A stretch of 64,000 nt of DNA from Microvirga sp. (GCF_014699075.1 NZ_JACXAB010000008.1:62001-126000), one strand, 5' to 3'; counted from the stretch's first letter, positions 15,715 through 25,309 are shown. Translations and numbers: made by a program. Notes: generated by a model not told the origin, from the sequence alone.

Positions 15715-18423
15715 TTACCCGTCCTTCAAACGTCCGAGCGCTTCTTCCATCTTCGCCTTGCGGGTCAGAGCCTCGTCGCGGCGCTCGCGCTGCTCATCGA
15801 CTACTTCTTCTGGCGCACGCTTGATGAAGTCCGCGTTCCCGAGCTTCGCGTCGATCTTGCCGACCTCCACATCGAGCTTCTGGATCTCCTTGGCGAGTCG
15901 GGCGCGTTCCGCATCAAGGTCGATCACGCCCTCCAACGGCAGGGCCGCCACCTCGCCGCGGATGAGGAGCTGGATCGAACTCCTCGGAGCGGCCTCCGCG
16001 AAAGAGATATCGGAGATGCGCGCCAGGCGCTTCACGATATCGCCCCAGCGACCGGCGCGGGCCTGCACGTCGGCGGAGGGTGCCACGAGCGCCAGCGGGA
16101 TCTGCGCACCCGCCGGCACGTTCGTCTCGGAGCGGGCCGAGCGGATCTCGTTGACGAGGTCCACCACCCAGCCGATCTCAGCCTCTGCCTGCCCGTCGAT
16201 GAGGTGATCGAGGTTCGACCACGCGCTCAGCGCCAGAATCATCTCGCGCCGCGGACCGTCCTCGCCCTTGATCGCCCACAGCTCCTCCGTGAGGAAAGGC
16301 ATGAACGGGTGCAGGAGCTTGCAGATCTCATCGAAGATGAACGCAATCGTCGCGCGGGTCTCATTCTTCGCAGGCGAATCCGCACCCTGCAGCACAGGCT
16401 TGGAGAGTTCGAGCGTCCAGTCGCAGAACACGTTCCACACGAAGCGGTACGCTGCGCCAGCCGCTTCGTTGAACTTGTAGGCGTGAATGCCCGCTGACAC
16501 CTCGTTGATCGCCTTGGCGCATTCGCTGAGCGCCCACTTGTTGAGCGTCTCCTTGACGGCCTTCGGATCAAAGCCTTCCACGCGCCGGCATTCGTTCATC
16601 TCGGCAAAGCGGGCCGCGTTCCAGATCTTGGTGGCGAAGTTCCGGTAGTTCTCCACGCGCTGCACGGAGAGCTTGATGTCGCGCCCTTGGGCTGCCATCG
16701 AGGCGAGCGTCATGCGCAGGGCGTCGGCGCCGTACTGTTCCACCACGTCGAGCGGATCGATGACATTGCCCTTGGATTTCGACATCTTGGCGCCCTTCTC
16801 GTCACGGACGAGGGCGTGGATGTAGACCGTGTCGAATGGCACTTCGTCCATGAAGTGCAGGCCCATCATCATCATGCGGGCGACCCAGAAGAAGATGATG
16901 TCGAAGCCCGTCACCAGGGTGTTGGTGGGATAGTAGCGCTTGAGTTCCGGCGCATCGTCCGGCCAGCCGAGGGTCGAGAACGGCCACAGGGCGGACGAGA
17001 ACCACGTGTCGAGCACGTCCTCGTCGCGCTTGAGGGCAACGTCCGTCCCGTGCTTCGCACGCGCCTCGGCCCGAGCTTCCTCTTCGCTCATGGCGACATA
17101 GGCGTTGCCCTGGTCGTCATACCAGGCCGGGATCTGGTGACCCCACCAGAGCTGGCGCGAGACGCACCAGGGTTCGATGTTCTCGAGCCACTGGAAATAG
17201 GTCTTTTCCCAATTCTCGGGCACGAACTTGGTCTGGCCCTTGCGCACCACGTCGAGAGCACGATCCGCGAGCGGCTTCACGTTCACGTACCACTGGTCCG
17301 TGAGATACGGCTCGATCACCACATTCGAGCGGTCGCCGTGCGGCACCACGTGAGTGTTCGGCTCGATCTGAACGAGGATCTCGCGCTCTTCGAGCATGGC
17401 GATGATGCGCTTGCGGGCCTCGAAGCGATCCAGTCCATCGAGGGCGAGAACGGCCTTGAAATCGTCCGTCTGCGCGAGCCCATCGAGGAAGTCTTCGTTG
17501 CCGGAAAGCGCAAGCTGCGCCTCCGTGCCGAAGATGTTGATGAGCGGCAGCTTGTGGCGCTTCCCGACCTCGAAATCGTTGAAGTCATGCGCGGGCGTGA
17601 TCTTCACCGCGCCGGTGCCCTTCTCCGGATCGGAGTATTCATCCGCCACGATGGGAATGCGGCGACCGACCAGCGGCAGGATCGCAAACTGTCCGATCAG
17701 ATCCTTGTAGCGCTCGTCCTCCGGATGCACGGCCACAGCCACGTCGCCCAGCATGGTCTCGGGCCGGGTCGTGGCAACCGTGATGGAGCGATCGGGTTGA
17801 CCGTCGATGGCATAGCGGATGTGCCAGAGATTGCCCTTCACCTCGACCTGCATGACCTCCAGGTCGGAGATCGCGGTCTGGAACTTGGGGTCCCAATTCA
17901 CGAGGCGCTTGTCCTTGTAGATCAGGCCCTGCTTGTAGAGGTCGACGAAGACCTTCAGCACCGCCTGGGACAGGCCATCGTCCATGGTGAAGCGCTCGCG
18001 CGACCAGTCGCAGGAGGCTCCGAGACGCTGGAGTTGGCTCTTGATCTTGCCGCCGGATTCTTCTTTCCATTCCCAGACGCGGTTGATGAATTCCTCGCGG
18101 CCGAGGTCGCGGCGCTGGATCTGGCGCGCGGCGAGCTGACGCTCCACCACCATCTGGGTGGCGATGCCCGCGTGGTCCATGCCCGGCTGCCAGAGCACGT
18201 CCTTGCCCCGCATGCGCTCGAAGCGGCAGAGGATGTCCTGGATCGTGTTGTTGAGGGCATGCCCCATATGGAGCGTGCCGGTCACGTTCGGCGGCGGGAT
18301 GACGATCGTGTAGGGTACGGCGTTCTTGCGATCCTCGCGGCCGGCCTTGAAGGCCTCGGCCTCCTCCCAGCGGGTGGAAATGCGTGCTTCGACAGCGGAG
18401 GGATCGAACGTCTTGTCCATCAT
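15715..18423 (-). CDS. valS: Valine--tRNA ligase
   Basis: This class I aminoacyl-tRNA synthetase charges tRNA-Val in the cytosol. It has the signature PPPNVTGTLHMGHAL (about 43-57, HIGH box HMGH), the CP1 editing domain (TTRPETMLGDVAV) and KMSKS in AKMSKSKGNVIDP. An anticodon-binding domain follows, and a C-terminal coiled coil rich in Glu/Lys ends the protein. About 902 residues is normal length. ATG at 18423 or 18420 is the likely start; a start at 18459 is less likely because family members begin near MDKTFDP. It lies 92 bases downstream of popZ and is probably cotranscribed with it. Confidence 0.97.
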   Translation of the reverse strand: MMDKTFDPSAVEARISTRWEEAEAFKAGREDRKNAVPYTIVIPPPNVTGTLHMGHALNNTIQDILCRFERMRGKDVLWQPGMDHAGIATQMVVERQLAARQIQRRDLGREEFINRVWEWKEESGGKIKSQLQRLGASCDWSRERFTMDDGLSQAVLKVFVDLYKQGLIYKDKRLVNWDPKFQTAISDLEVMQVEVKGNLWHIRYAIDGQPDRSITVATTRPETMLGDVAVAVHPEDERYKDLIGQFAILPLVGRRIPIVADEYSDPEKGTGAVKITPAHDFNDFEVGKRHKLPLINIFGTEAQLALSGNEDFLDGLAQTDDFKAVLALDGLDRFEARKRIIAMLEEREILVQIEPNTHVVPHGDRSNVVIEPYLTDQWYVNVKPLADRALDVVRKGQTKFVPENWEKTYFQWLENIEPWCVSRQLWWGHQIPAWYDDQGNAYVAMSEEEARAEARAKHGTDVALKRDEDVLDTWFSSALWPFSTLGWPDDAPELKRYYPTNTLVTGFDIIFFWVARMMMMGLHFMDEVPFDTVYIHALVRDEKGAKMSKSKGNVIDPLDVVEQYGADALRMTLASMAAQGRDIKLSVQRVENYRNFATKIWNAARFAEMNECRRVEGFDPKAVKETLNKWALSECAKAINEVSAGIHAYKFNEAAGAAYRFVWNVFCDWTLELSKPVLQGADSPAKNETRATIAFIFDEICKLLHPFMPFLTEELWAIKGEDGPRREMILALSAWSNLDHLIDGQAEAEIGWVVDLVNEIRSARSETNVPAGAQIPLALVAPSADVQARAGRWGDIVKRLARISDISFAEAAPRSSIQLLIRGEVAALPLEGVIDLDAERARLAKEIQKLDVEVGKIDAKLGNADFIKRAPEEVVDEQRERRDEALTRKAKMEEALGRLKDG

Positions 18424-18514
18424 GATAGATACCGGCCTGTTGGCGCGAACAACGCGCAAGCAAGACGGCTACAAACCGGACCGACCGGCCGAAGTCAACA
18501 GAGGGGCTGAAATC

Positions 18515-19093
18515 TCAGCCCCGGCTGCGGGTCACGCGCTCGATTTCGGTCCGGACCAAGCGCTCGACCAGGGAAGGAAGATTGTCGTCGAGCCACGTTT
18601 TCAGCATCGGCCGCAGCATCTCCTTCATCAGGTCCTCCACGGTCTGCGGCTGTGCGGGCTTGACCGTCTCGGTCAGGAGGCAGAAGGCGCCGGACACCGA
18701 GGTACTGGTCTCGCGCGAGAGGAGGCTATCGGCGGCTGGCGGAGTAGGCCTTGCCGCGGCCTTCAGGACGGGCTCAGGCACGATGATCGGCGCCGGCTCT
18801 TCCGGTCCATCAAGGGTTCTCCAGTCAGGACCTGGTTCCGCGTCGGACCGAGGATCGACGAACGCAGCATCCCCTCGGCTCCAAGGCCCCAGAAGGGGCT
18901 CATTGGGGCTCGTGCCGACGAGGGGCGAGACATGAATCTCCGCGATGTTCAGCACGCTCTTCAGGGGTGATGAACTCGGCTCCTGGGGCTCGGGGGAGGA
19001 CGGATCCTCCTGGTCGTCGGAGATGATCCGCCGGATGGAAGCCAAAATATCTTCCATCGATGGCTCGTTAAGTTTCAGGCTCGATGAACCCAT
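18515..19093 (-). CDS. popZ: PopZ-like pole-organizing protein (DUF2497)
   Basis: This 192-residue protein has the PopZ layout. A short N-terminal helix, SMEDILASIRRIISDD (12-27), is the binding site for partners. A Pro/Glu/Ser-rich disordered linker follows (about 28-135). The conserved helical C-terminus (about 140-192, DLMKEMLRPMLKTWLDDNLP) drives self-assembly. In Caulobacter, PopZ forms the polar matrix that tethers ParB-parS. It sits between tolC and valS, the arrangement I recall from other alphaproteobacteria. ATG at 19093 is preferred; a GTG at 19126 would add 11 residues. Confidence 0.85.
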   Translation of the reverse strand: MGSSSLKLNEPSMEDILASIRRIISDDQEDPSSPEPQEPSSSPLKSVLNIAEIHVSPLVGTSPNEPLLGPWSRGDAAFVDPRSDAEPGPDWRTLDGPEEPAPIIVPEPVLKAAARPTPPAADSLLSRETSTSVSGAFCLLTETVKPAQPQTVEDLMKEMLRPMLKTWLDDNLPSLVERLVRTEIERVTRSRG

Positions 19094-19124
19094 AGCCGCA
19101 TCCAAATCAAAAACTTCAAGAATC

Positions 19125-19140
19125 ACATTCTCAAGAATGT
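19125..19140. promoter_or_regulatory. Short palindrome upstream of popZ
   Basis: ACATTCTCAAGAATGT: two 7-base arms around CA, about 32 bases upstream of the popZ start in an AT-rich stretch. It could be an operator or part of the popZ promoter; no known regulator is matched. Confidence 0.3.
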
Positions 19141-19177
19141 TCGTTAAGTATTTTACTCAATCTTTAAGAAAACAAGC

Positions 19178-19205
19178 GGGGCCAGAACTTTTTAGTTCTG
19201 GCCCC
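19178..19205 (-). terminator. Hairpin terminator after tolC
   Basis: A perfect 12-bp stem, GGGGCCAGAACT (19178-19189) with its complement (19194-19205), and a 4-base loop. It starts 9 bases beyond the tolC stop. It separates tolC from popZ and probably reduces read-through. Confidence 0.7.
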
Positions 19206-19213
19206 AAAACTTA

Positions 19214-20626
19214 TCAACGACCATCCGGCGTCGATGTGCCGATCCAAAGATCCTTGACCTGATCGTAATGGATCTTCGGGCTGTAGTGATTCACCTTCAA
19301 GGCTAGAGCACGGGAGTTGAGGCGGCCCATTGCGTTGACGAGGCTGTAGGAGGCAACCACCCGGTCGCGCTGAGCCTGGATGAGGTTCACACGTGCCGTA
19401 AGGAGTTCCTGCTGGGCGTTCAGCACGTCGAGGGTGGTGCGCTGGCCGACACGGGCCTCCTCGCGCACACCGCTCAGCGCCGTTTCAGCGGCATCGATCT
19501 GCGCCTGAGCGGCCTGGATCTGTGCACGGGCGGCCTCGAGCCGTCCCCAGGACGACTGCACGGCAGCGCGGACCTGGTCACGCACCGAGTCGGCCTCAAG
19601 GCGACGCTGTCCGGCCTCCTCCTTGGCCTGCCGGGTGGCGGCATAGGCCTGTCCGCCCTCGTAGATCGGGACCGTCAGCCGGGCGACCACGGAAGCCGAG
19701 AGGGCACTGTCTCCCACCGCTTGGCGGTCATAGCGCTGGTCGACCGATCCAGCCACACCCAGTTGCGGCGCAAGCGCGCCCTGAGCGACCTTCACCTGAA
19801 GCTCGGCCACATCCACGGCGTGCTGACGCGCCTTGATCGCCGGATGCTCGTTCAGCGCAACCTTCACGGCTGCATCGACGGAGCGCGGCGTCAGGGCATC
19901 CAGAGGACGCCCGGGCGCAAGCCGCTGGGGCTCGATGCCGACGACTTGGCGATAGGTGGCAATGCTGTTGCGTAGGTTTGCCTCGGCCAAGCTCGCCTCG
20001 GACCGGGACGCAGCCAAGCGGGCCTCCGCTTGAGCAACGTCGGTTCGGGTCACTTCGCCGACATTGAAGCGGTCTCGCGTCTGCCGCAACTGCTCGTCGA
20101 TGACTTCGACGTTGTTGCGCTGCAGGTCAAGGATGGCCGTATCCCTAAGGACGTCCATATAGGCGGTGGCGGCATCGAGCAGCACGCTCTGCTCGGTCGT
20201 GTTGAGTTGTTCCCGCGATCCGAGCACACCGGACTCGGCTGCACGGACGCGGTTGCTGGTCTGAAATCCGTCGAAGATAGGCTGATTGATCTCGACGCCG
20301 AAGCCACGGGGCGTCGAGCGGCTGATGGTGTTTCCACCACCGAATGGAGTTCTCGGCCTGCCCGTATCAGCGTCCACAAAGGTCCGGCCGATGTCCGCCG
20401 TTCCCGTGATCCGTGGGCGATATCCAGACTTTGCTTGCGCGACGTCCTCGTCCCGGACACGGACGCCAGCCCGCTGGGCATTCAGATCTGGATTGTTGCC
20501 GTAGGCGCGCGCCAGGGCGCTCTCCAAGGTTTCTGCCGACGCGCCGCTAGCCCCCATCAGCACGAGCACCGAGGTCATCGCCCCAAAGAGCAAGCGATAC
20601 GTCTTCTTGGAATTCTTCTCGTTCAC
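19214..20626 (-). CDS. tolC: TolC-family outer membrane efflux protein
   Basis: This 470-residue outer-membrane channel works with tripartite efflux pumps and type I secretion. A signal peptide ends near GASGASA. Two long repeats of the outer-membrane-efflux type follow, with coiled-coil segments such as LDAATAYMDVLRDTAILDLQ in the first half and VLNAQQELLTARVNLIQAQ in the second. The GTG at 20626 is the chosen start, with AGG upstream and the signal peptide beginning there; ATG at 20704 would put 26 unrelated residues before it. The neighbours pcm and popZ match other alphaproteobacteria, and no pump genes are adjacent. Confidence 0.93.
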   Translation of the reverse strand: MNEKNSKKTYRLLFGAMTSVLVLMGASGASAETLESALARAYGNNPDLNAQRAGVRVRDEDVAQAKSGYRPRITGTADIGRTFVDADTGRPRTPFGGGNTISRSTPRGFGVEINQPIFDGFQTSNRVRAAESGVLGSREQLNTTEQSVLLDAATAYMDVLRDTAILDLQRNNVEVIDEQLRQTRDRFNVGEVTRTDVAQAEARLAASRSEASLAEANLRNSIATYRQVVGIEPQRLAPGRPLDALTPRSVDAAVKVALNEHPAIKARQHAVDVAELQVKVAQGALAPQLGVAGSVDQRYDRQAVGDSALSASVVARLTVPIYEGGQAYAATRQAKEEAGQRRLEADSVRDQVRAAVQSSWGRLEAARAQIQAAQAQIDAAETALSGVREEARVGQRTTLDVLNAQQELLTARVNLIQAQRDRVVASYSLVNAMGRLNSRALALKVNHYSPKIHYDQVKDLWIGTSTPDGR

Positions 20627-20816
20627 GCGCACCTGCCTAGCGATCCAAGGCAATCGACCGCCATCGACGCCATCTAGAAATCGTTCCGACTCAAAGCGCA
20701 ACAATAATCAAGGGAAGCGAGTCGGCAACAACGCGCTGCGCCCATTTCCATTTTTGCGCCGGGGTGGCGCAAAAAAGCGACACCGCAATCTCGAGAAATA
20801 AAGGATTTAGAAAGGA

Positions 20817-21479
20817 TTAGAACGTGAAACCAGGGACTTGAACGAAGGGAGCCAGCAGGGGCGCGGCCGCCTCGAACAGGGCACGCTCGCCGACGGCATC
20901 GCCCGTACGCACATAAAGTGTGGCCCGGGCTGCGCGCCCACGACCCTTCACGCAGGCCAAACGCCCACCTTCGGCGAGTTGCTGGAGCAGCGCCTCCGGG
21001 CGAACCTCGACGGCACCGTTGATGAGAATGGCGTCAAAGGGAGCATTGCCTGCATGGCCCTGCTCCAGAGGCCCCGCCACGACGGTGACGTTTCCTGCGC
21101 CGGCTGCGCTCAGGCTCTGGCGTGCTGCACCGGCAAGAGCATCGTCGGATTCGAGCGCCGTCACCTGAGCGCCAAGCTCGTTGAACACTGCTGAGGCATA
21201 GCCGCGGCCGCAGGCCACGTCGAGAACGCGGTCACCCTTCTCGATCCCGAGAGCCTGAACCAGGCGCCCCAGGATCATCGGGGAGAGCATGTAGCGCCGC
21301 TCGGCGCCGTCGCCGACGAGAACATCCTGGTCGATATAGGCAAGCTCTTCGCGGCCCGGCAGCACGAAAAGCTCGCGCGGCACACTATCCATGGCGTCGA
21401 GAAGAGGAATGTCGTTCACATCGAAAGTGCGCAGCTGGCCATCAACCATGATACGGCGCGCTTGAGCGAAATCGACCAT
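20817..21479 (-). CDS. pcm: Protein-L-isoaspartate O-methyltransferase family protein
   Basis: This 220-residue SAM-dependent methyltransferase is of the PCMT type, which repairs isoaspartyl damage. The N-terminal part has the family pattern MVDGQLRTFDV and VPRELFV. The SAM-binding glycine loop is DVACGRGYAS (about 87-97). The usual motif is VLDVGCGSGY, so the loop is slightly divergent, as in the alphaproteobacterial group next to tolC. Substrate specificity in this subgroup is unproven. tolC lies 190 bases downstream on the same strand, and tRNA-Cys is 26 bases upstream. Confidence 0.85.
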   Translation of the reverse strand: MVDFAQARRIMVDGQLRTFDVNDIPLLDAMDSVPRELFVLPGREELAYIDQDVLVGDGAERRYMLSPMILGRLVQALGIEKGDRVLDVACGRGYASAVFNELGAQVTALESDDALAGAARQSLSAAGAGNVTVVAGPLEQGHAGNAPFDAILINGAVEVRPEALLQQLAEGGRLACVKGRGRAARATLYVRTGDAVGERALFEAAAPLLAPFVQVPGFTF

Positions 21480-21501
21480 CTACAGTGCCTTTAGAAATTG
21501 T

Positions 21502-21575
21502 TGGAGGCCTCGCCCGGAATCGAACCGGGGTGCAAGGATTTGCAGTCCTCTGCGTAACCACTCCGCCACGAGGCC
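21502..21575 (-). tRNA. tRNA-Cys (GCA)
   Basis: On the minus strand the cloverleaf begins GGCCTCG and ends CGAGGCC, with discriminator T and encoded CCA. The anticodon loop CTGCAAA gives GCA. The T-loop GGTTCGATTCC is standard. It lies immediately upstream of pcm. Confidence 0.96.
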
Positions 21576-21785
21576 ATCCGGGGCGTGCCGCGAACGCGAC
21601 GGCTGCTCCATAGCAAGCGTCCCCCCAAAGAGCAACAGGGCCTTTTGAACTCCGGCATGCCAAGAAGGGGGTTGCAACGCCTGAAACCCGTGCTATATGC
21701 CTCCCACCTCGCCGGGGAACGGTCTTTGAAGACACCGCGGCGCTCGAGAAGCTCACAAATCAGCTTCTTTGGAGGTTAGGCTTAT

Positions 21786-21860
21786 TCCGGCGTGGCGCAG
21801 CGGTAGCGCAGCGGACTGTTAATCCGTTGGTCGTAGGTTCGAATCCTACCGCCGGAGCCA
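21786..21860 (+). tRNA. tRNA-Asn (GTT)
   Basis: The acceptor stem TCCGGCG pairs with CGCCGGA at 21850-21856. The discriminator is G and CCA is encoded. The anticodon loop CTGTTAA gives GTT, and the T-loop is GGTTCGAATCC. Confidence 0.96.
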
Positions 21861-21944
21861 ACCTTCCCTATTCTTCTCCATCAAATTTCGTAGATCTGGC
21901 TGGTCTGCTGTCGCGCGTCCAAAGCGCGGCTGTATTGTGCCGCC

Positions 21945-23429
21945 ATGAACAGCGATTCCCAACGCCCCGTCCTCGTCTGGTTCCGTGACGATCATCGCCT
22001 GAGCGACAACCCTGCCCTGTCTGCAGCGGCGGCGACCGGATCGCAGGTTCTATGCTTCTACGTGCTCGATGATGCCTCGCAAGGGATCCGGCCGCTCGGC
22101 GGCGCAGCCCGCTGGTGGCTCCATGGATCGCTGAAGGCGCTTGGGGAGGCTTTGGAGCGTGCCGGCGGCTCCAGCCTTCTCATCCTGAGAGGCCCAGCGC
22201 CTACCCTGGTCGAAAATCTAGTGAGGGAAACCGGCGCATCGGCGATCTACTGGAACCGCCGCTATGGCGCGGCAGAGATTGCCGTGGACAGTGCCATCAA
22301 GAAGCGCCTGTCGGATGCCGGTACCAAGGTTCACAGTCGCAGCGGCCGCCTCCTGCACGAGCCCTGGGAGATCACGAACCAGGCCGGCAAGCCGTTCCAG
22401 GTCTTTACCCCCTATCTTCGGGCCGTGAACGCCCGGTCCATCAAGCCCGCCCTTCCCGCGCCTCGATCATTGGCGGGTTGCGTTTGGGCGCCACCGATTC
22501 TCGATCAAGCCGTCCCGCTCAAGGAGCTTGGCCTCGAACCCTCAGGCCCTGATTGGGCCGGCGGCTTCAGGCAGGAATGGCAGCAGGGTGAGCCTGCCGC
22601 ACAGGCCAAGCTGTCCCGCTTCATCGAGACGGGGCTGCAAGGCTATGCCGAAGGCCGGGACCGACCTTCGCAGGCGGGAACCTCGCGCCTTTCGCCGCAT
22701 CTGCGCTTCGGGGAAATCAGCCCGCGGCAGGTTTGGCATGCCGTCCTGCATGCAGTTGCGGACGAGCCCGGCCTGGAGCGCGATGCGGACAAGTTCCTGA
22801 GCGAGATCGCCTGGCGCGACTTCACCCACCAATTGCTCCACTTCCACCCCCATCTGCCGGACAGGCCGCACAGCAGCCGGTTCGACAACTTTCCCTGGAT
22901 TGAGGATGGCCCGTCCCTCAAGGCCTGGCAGCGAGGCCGCACCGGCTACCCCATCGTCGATGCCGGCATGCGCCAGCTCTGGCGGACAGGCTGGATGCAC
23001 AACCGGGTGCGCATGATCACCGCCTCCTTCCTGGTGAAGCACCTGCTCGCCGACTGGCGTCAGGGCGAGGCCTGGTTCTGGGACACGCTGGTCGATGCGG
23101 ATCCGGCCAACAATGCCTTCAGCTGGCAGTGGATCGCAGGCTCCGGCCCGGACTCGGCCCCCTTCCACCGGATCTTCAACCCAGTGACGCAGGGTGAGAA
23201 GTTCGATCCCGCGGGAGATTACATCCGAGCCTATGTGCCCGAGCTCTCGCGGCTCCCGCCGGCCTTCATCCATAAGCCCTGGGAGGCTCCGGCCGCAGTG
23301 CTTCGCGAAGCCGGCGTGGCACTGGGCGAGACTTACCCCGAACCCATCATTCCGCATGGCCCGGCACGCGAGCGTGCCCTTCAGGCGTTTCGTAGCTCTC
23401 GGGACTTGGCGTCCGAGCCAATTGTCTGA
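21945..23429 (+). CDS. phrB: Deoxyribodipyrimidine photolyase (class I CPD)
   Basis: This 494-residue flavoprotein repairs UV-induced pyrimidine dimers using blue light. The N-terminal alpha/beta antenna domain starts VLVWFRDDHRLSDNPAL. The C-terminal helical FAD domain contains TSRLSPHLRFGEISPRQVW, GRTGYPIVDAGMRQLW, GWMHNRVRM and NNAFSWQWIAGSG, the FAD and DNA contact motifs, with the electron-transfer Trp residues present. Length is typical of class I CPD photolyases. It starts 84 bases after tRNA-Asn and is followed by alaX and a sulfurtransferase on the same strand. Confidence 0.95.
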   Translation: MNSDSQRPVLVWFRDDHRLSDNPALSAAAATGSQVLCFYVLDDASQGIRPLGGAARWWLHGSLKALGEALERAGGSSLLILRGPAPTLVENLVRETGASAIYWNRRYGAAEIAVDSAIKKRLSDAGTKVHSRSGRLLHEPWEITNQAGKPFQVFTPYLRAVNARSIKPALPAPRSLAGCVWAPPILDQAVPLKELGLEPSGPDWAGGFRQEWQQGEPAAQAKLSRFIETGLQGYAEGRDRPSQAGTSRLSPHLRFGEISPRQVWHAVLHAVADEPGLERDADKFLSEIAWRDFTHQLLHFHPHLPDRPHSSRFDNFPWIEDGPSLKAWQRGRTGYPIVDAGMRQLWRTGWMHNRVRMITASFLVKHLLADWRQGEAWFWDTLVDADPANNAFSWQWIAGSGPDSAPFHRIFNPVTQGEKFDPAGDYIRAYVPELSRLPPAFIHKPWEAPAAVLREAGVALGETYPEPIIPHGPARERALQAFRSSRDLASEPIV

Positions 23430-23511
23430 CGTCAGGCGACGCGAATGGCTTGACCCATCGCGCCCATTGCCGTCAGCATCGCCCCTCGCCTTTCAACATG
23501 TTGAGACGTTC

Positions 23512-24234
23512 ATGACCGCCACCGCACTGCTTTTCCGCGACGACGCCTATGCCACCTCCTGCGACGCGCGGGTTCTCGGAACCACGCCAGAGGGCGGCGT
23601 CATTCTCGACCGCACGGTGTTCTACGCCCAGGGCGGCGGGCAGCCGGGAGATGTAGGCGCTCTCGTGACGGCCGATGGCCACAGGATCGAGATCACCAAC
23701 ACTGTCTATGCCGCCGACCGCTCGCAGGTGGCGCATCTGATCGGGGTGGAAGCAGCATCCCGGCTGGCGGAAGGCGAGGCCGTGACCCTTCAGCTCGACT
23801 GGCCGAGACGTTTGAAGCGCATGCGCGTTCATACCGCGCTCCATCTCCTGAGCGTCGTGCTGCCCTATCCGGTCACCGGCGGCTCCATCGGCGATGGCGA
23901 TGGGAGGCTCGATTTCGACATCCAGGATGCGGGCCTCGACAAGGCGGCCATCACGGACCAGCTGAACGCGCTCGTCGCCCGCGATGCTCCCGTCACCGAG
24001 CGCTGGATCAGCGACGAAGAGCTCGATGCTAATCCGGGACTGGTGAAGACCATGTCGGTGAAGCCGCCGCGTGGGTCCGGGCGGGTGCGCCTCGTCGAGA
24101 TCGAAGGCATCGATCTTCAGCCCTGCGGCGGCACGCATGTGCGACGCACGAGCGAGATCGGCAGGGTCGTCATCACCGACATCGAAAAGAAGGGCAAGCA
24201 GAACCGCCGCGTTCGCCTGTCCCTAGCCGAATAA
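23512..24234 (+). CDS. Alanyl-tRNA editing protein (AlaX type)
   Basis: This 240-residue free-standing relative of the AlaRS editing domain hydrolyses Ser (or Gly) mischarged on tRNA-Ala. The zinc site is complete: H107-x3-H111 (HTALH) and C205-x3-H209 (CGGTH). The N-terminal TVFYAQGGGQPGDVG is the AlaRS-like glycine-rich motif. The length, with an N-terminal beta-barrel part, fits the AlaX-M group. The ATG at 23512 matches the family start. It lies 82 bases after the photolyase and 29 before the sulfurtransferase. Confidence 0.92.
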   Translation: MTATALLFRDDAYATSCDARVLGTTPEGGVILDRTVFYAQGGGQPGDVGALVTADGHRIEITNTVYAADRSQVAHLIGVEAASRLAEGEAVTLQLDWPRRLKRMRVHTALHLLSVVLPYPVTGGSIGDGDGRLDFDIQDAGLDKAAITDQLNALVARDAPVTERWISDEELDANPGLVKTMSVKPPRGSGRVRLVEIEGIDLQPCGGTHVRRTSEIGRVVITDIEKKGKQNRRVRLSLAE

Positions 24235-24263
24235 CCCTCTCACCCCCTCAAGAGGAGTGGCCT

Positions 24264-25121
24264 ATGTCCCAACCCTTCGTGTCGACCGCCTGGCTGCAGG
24301 AGCGCCTCGATGATCCGAACCTCGCAGTCGTGGACGGCTCCTGGTATCTGCCGACGCAGAACCGGGATCCGCAGGTCGAGTACCTCGCCGGCCACATCCC
24401 CGGCGCGGTCCGGTTCGACATCGACACCGTGAAGGACACCTCATCGTCCCTGCCCCACATGCTGCCGTCGCCTGAGGATTTCGCGAAGGCCGTTGGTGCG
24501 ATGGGCATCAGCGAAGACATGACCATCGTCGTGTACGATGGCGCCGGCCTCTTCTCGGCCCCGCGTGTCCGGTGGACCTTCCAGGCCTTCGGCGCGCGCA
24601 ACGTCTCGATCCTCGACGGCGGCTTTCCCGCCTGGAAGGCGGAAGGACGGCCGGTCGAGACCGGACCGGAAAAGCCCCGCGCGCCCCGCACTTTCGCGCC
24701 GGCTTTCAACGCTTCTGTCGTTGCCGATGCCTCCGTCGTGCAGGAGTCCCTGCAGTCGAAGGCCGCCCAGGTGGTCGATGCCCGACCGGCCAATCGCTTC
24801 ATGGGCGAGGCCCCTGAGCCGCGCCCCGACCTTCGCATGGGGCATATCCCGGGCAGCCTCAACCTGCCCTTCGACAGGATCGTCGAGAACGGTCGCTTGA
24901 AGGACAAGGAGGGTCTCGAAAAGGCAATTACCGAGGCCGGAATCGATCCCAGCCAGCCGGTGATCACCAGTTGCGGCTCCGGCGTCTCGGCCGCCATTCT
25001 CGGGGTTGCCTTTGAGGTCGCGGGACGCCCGATCAAGGCGATCTATGACGGCGCTTGGGCCGAATGGGGTGCACGGGAGGATCTGCCGGTCGCAACAGGG
25101 TCGGGAAAGAAGAGAGAATAA
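24264..25121 (+). CDS. sseA: 3-mercaptopyruvate sulfurtransferase (two rhodanese domains)
   Basis: This 285-residue enzyme transfers sulfur from 3-mercaptopyruvate (or thiosulfate) to thiol or cyanide acceptors. The N-terminal inactive rhodanese domain (about 5-130) contains WYLPTQNRDP and HIPGAVRFDID. The C-terminal domain has the active cysteine C237 in CGSGVSA, the form typical of mercaptopyruvate rather than thiosulfate sulfurtransferases. AGAGG precedes the ATG. It is the last gene of the photolyase-alaX-sseA run, and a bidirectional terminator follows at 25261. Confidence 0.93.
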   Translation: MSQPFVSTAWLQERLDDPNLAVVDGSWYLPTQNRDPQVEYLAGHIPGAVRFDIDTVKDTSSSLPHMLPSPEDFAKAVGAMGISEDMTIVVYDGAGLFSAPRVRWTFQAFGARNVSILDGGFPAWKAEGRPVETGPEKPRAPRTFAPAFNASVVADASVVQESLQSKAAQVVDARPANRFMGEAPEPRPDLRMGHIPGSLNLPFDRIVENGRLKDKEGLEKAITEAGIDPSQPVITSCGSGVSAAILGVAFEVAGRPIKAIYDGAWAEWGAREDLPVATGSGKKRE

Positions 25122-25207
25122 TCCTCACAGATCCCTCACCCCCACGTCATCACTGGCCCAGTGCCGGTGATCTCGATGAAGTGAGGCGCCGCACTTTTCC
25201 AATCGAG

Positions 25208-25230
25208 ATGGCCGGGACAAGCCCGGCCAT
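25208..25230. repeat. Palindromic intergenic repeat
   Basis: ATGGCCGGG and CCCGGCCAT around ACAAG form a perfect 9-bp hairpin. It resembles common dispersed intergenic elements of Hyphomicrobiales genomes. It lies between the sulfurtransferase stop and the shared terminator. Confidence 0.55.
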
Positions 25231-25260
25231 GACGTCAGGATGAGTGACCAAGCCAAACAA

Positions 25261-25290
25261 AAAAGGCCCCGAGATGCCTCGGGGCCTTTT
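25261..25290. terminator. Bidirectional intrinsic terminator
   Basis: A 13-bp perfect stem, AAAAGGCCCCGAG / CTCGGGGCCTTTT, with loop ATGC. A/T runs on both sides let it serve sseA (+) and the aap operon (-), which converge here. Confidence 0.9.
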
Positions 25291-25309
25291 GCATGTTGTG
25301 AGATGTGCC

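Noticed and set aside
16687..18510. A 607-codon open frame antisense to valS
   Set aside because: valS is certain from the HMGH and KMSKS boxes. The antisense frame has no recognisable domain or ribosome site.
20030..20677. A 215-codon frame antisense to tolC
   Set aside because: Shadow of tolC, no motif.
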